Below, one piece after another: positions 5,098 through 5,579 of a stretch of 5,579 nucleotides of DNA (position 1 is the first letter of the stretch; each line of letters starts with the position of its first letter). The position numbers and the translations under genes are program-made. The stretch covers positions 1-5,579 of the forward strand of contig CAAGJV010000500.1 in the NCBI GenBank assembly GCA_900770205.1. Reading direction: 5' to 3'. Source of the DNA: Desulfovibrionaceae bacterium. Lineage in GTDB: Bacteria > Desulfobacterota > Desulfovibrionia > Desulfovibrionales > Desulfovibrionaceae. Below the pieces are notes generated by a model. It saw nothing but the letters and a program-made list of their open reading frames with translations, searched no databases and was not told the origin of the DNA.

Positions 5098-5579
5098 ATG
5101 GAAGTTACAGCACATCTTACGGCTCTCATTATCACCCTGAATGGGGAACGACTTCTCGCTCAGTGCCTTGATTCGCTTTCCTTCTGCGACCGTATCCTTA
5201 TTATCGACTCCTTCAGCACCGACAGAACAGAAGCCATCGCCAGAGAACATGGGGCTATCTTCATTCAAAACAAATGGCCAGGCAATGCAAAACAGATCCG
5301 ATACGGACTCGACTGGCTGGAAAAAAATGCACCAACGGAATGGGTTCTTATGCTTGACTGCGATGAGCTCATCTCTCCCAAGCTTCGGAATAACATTCTC
5401 CATGCGCTGGCATCTCCTGGAGATAAAACGAGTTTTTCCATGCCGCGCCGCACCTGGTATTTCGACAGGTTCCTCCGGCACGGGGGATGCTATCCCGACA
5501 GGCTTTTTCGTCTTTTCAAGCCTGAAGCCATACGAATAGAAAACAGTGGGGCCCACCAGAAATTCGTCCCCTCCCAAAA
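5098..5579 (+). CDS. Family 2 glycosyltransferase, LPS-core WaaE-like, N-terminal part only
   Basis: The frame opens at the ATG at 5098 (GGAG five bases upstream) and runs 160 codons plus two bases to the window edge without a stop. It has the GT-A fold signs of family 2: 'ALIITLNGERLLAQCLDSL' (9-27) for the first nucleotide-binding strand and helix, 'IIDSFSTDRT' (35-44), and the DXD-type 'LDCDE' (86-90) that binds the metal and sugar nucleotide. 'MPRRTWYF' (115-122) and 'RHGGCYPDRLFRLF' (127-140) are typical of the WaaE/KdtX-like branch, which adds glucose or a similar sugar to the inner core of LPS. Such enzymes are usually about 250-300 residues, so roughly the last third or more lies outside. 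The donor and acceptor cannot be read from this fragment. The canonical 'VHE' near the end of the conserved block appears here as 'GAHQKF' (151-156). It probably has its own promoter, since a strong terminator lies immediately upstream. Confidence 0.92.
   Translation, partial: MEVTAHLTALIITLNGERLLAQCLDSLSFCDRILIIDSFSTDRTEAIAREHGAIFIQNKWPGNAKQIRYGLDWLEKNAPTEWVLMLDCDELISPKLRNNILHALASPGDKTSFSMPRRTWYFDRFLRHGGCYPDRLFRLFKPEAIRIENSGAHQKFVPSQ

Noticed and set aside
4119..5135. A 338-codon open frame on the minus strand across tsf, the terminator and the start of the glycosyltransferase
   Set aside because: It is antisense to tsf, runs through the terminator hairpin, and has no recognisable domain.
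5141..5539. A 132-codon plus-strand frame within the glycosyltransferase
   Set aside because: It is a shifted frame inside a gene whose own frame carries the GT2 motifs.

Overview
The window looks like ordinary chromosome from a Gram-negative, probably sulfate-reducer-type (Desulfovibrionaceae-like) bacterium. LptF and a WaaE-like glycosyltransferase imply a lipopolysaccharide outer membrane. The placement near Desulfovibrio rests on the overall style of S2, EF-Ts and the small hypothetical proteins, recalled without a search, so it is tentative. Base composition is balanced, with AT-rich intergenic stretches. I see no mobile element, CRISPR array, tRNA or rRNA.

Layout. (1) Left third, minus strand: a probable operon of an MBL-fold UPF0173 metal-dependent hydrolase (2135-1434), a small uncharacterised protein (1340-1143, possibly starting further upstream at a TTG), and lptF (1146 to beyond base 1). 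The small gene and lptF overlap by four bases. (2) Positions 2136-2340: a divergent control region. Two perfect inverted repeats each hold a -35-like TTGAC element in their loop, one facing each way. (3) Positions 2341-3045, plus strand: a secreted protein of unknown function with a clear signal peptide. (4) Positions 3046-3361: a long AT-rich gap ending in a structured 5' leader. (5) Positions 3362-4970: rpsB (S2) and tsf (EF-Ts), the classic translation pair. (6) Positions 4971-5097: a 3' region with hairpins, a very strong intrinsic terminator, and a promoter candidate that overlaps the terminator's 5' arm. (7) From 5098 to the right edge: the start of a family 2 glycosyltransferase of the LPS-core type.

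How the genes relate. rpsB and tsf form a self-contained translation operon with its own promoter, a likely autoregulatory leader and a terminator. The flanking genes lean towards the envelope: LptF is part of the inner-membrane complex that extracts LPS, the glycosyltransferase probably decorates LPS core or O-chain, and the 2341 gene product is exported. The hydrolase has no assigned substrate. Two real genes, lptF and the glycosyltransferase, run off the window edges and are annotated as partial. I found no convincing evidence of a novel multi-gene system; the most interesting signals are regulatory.
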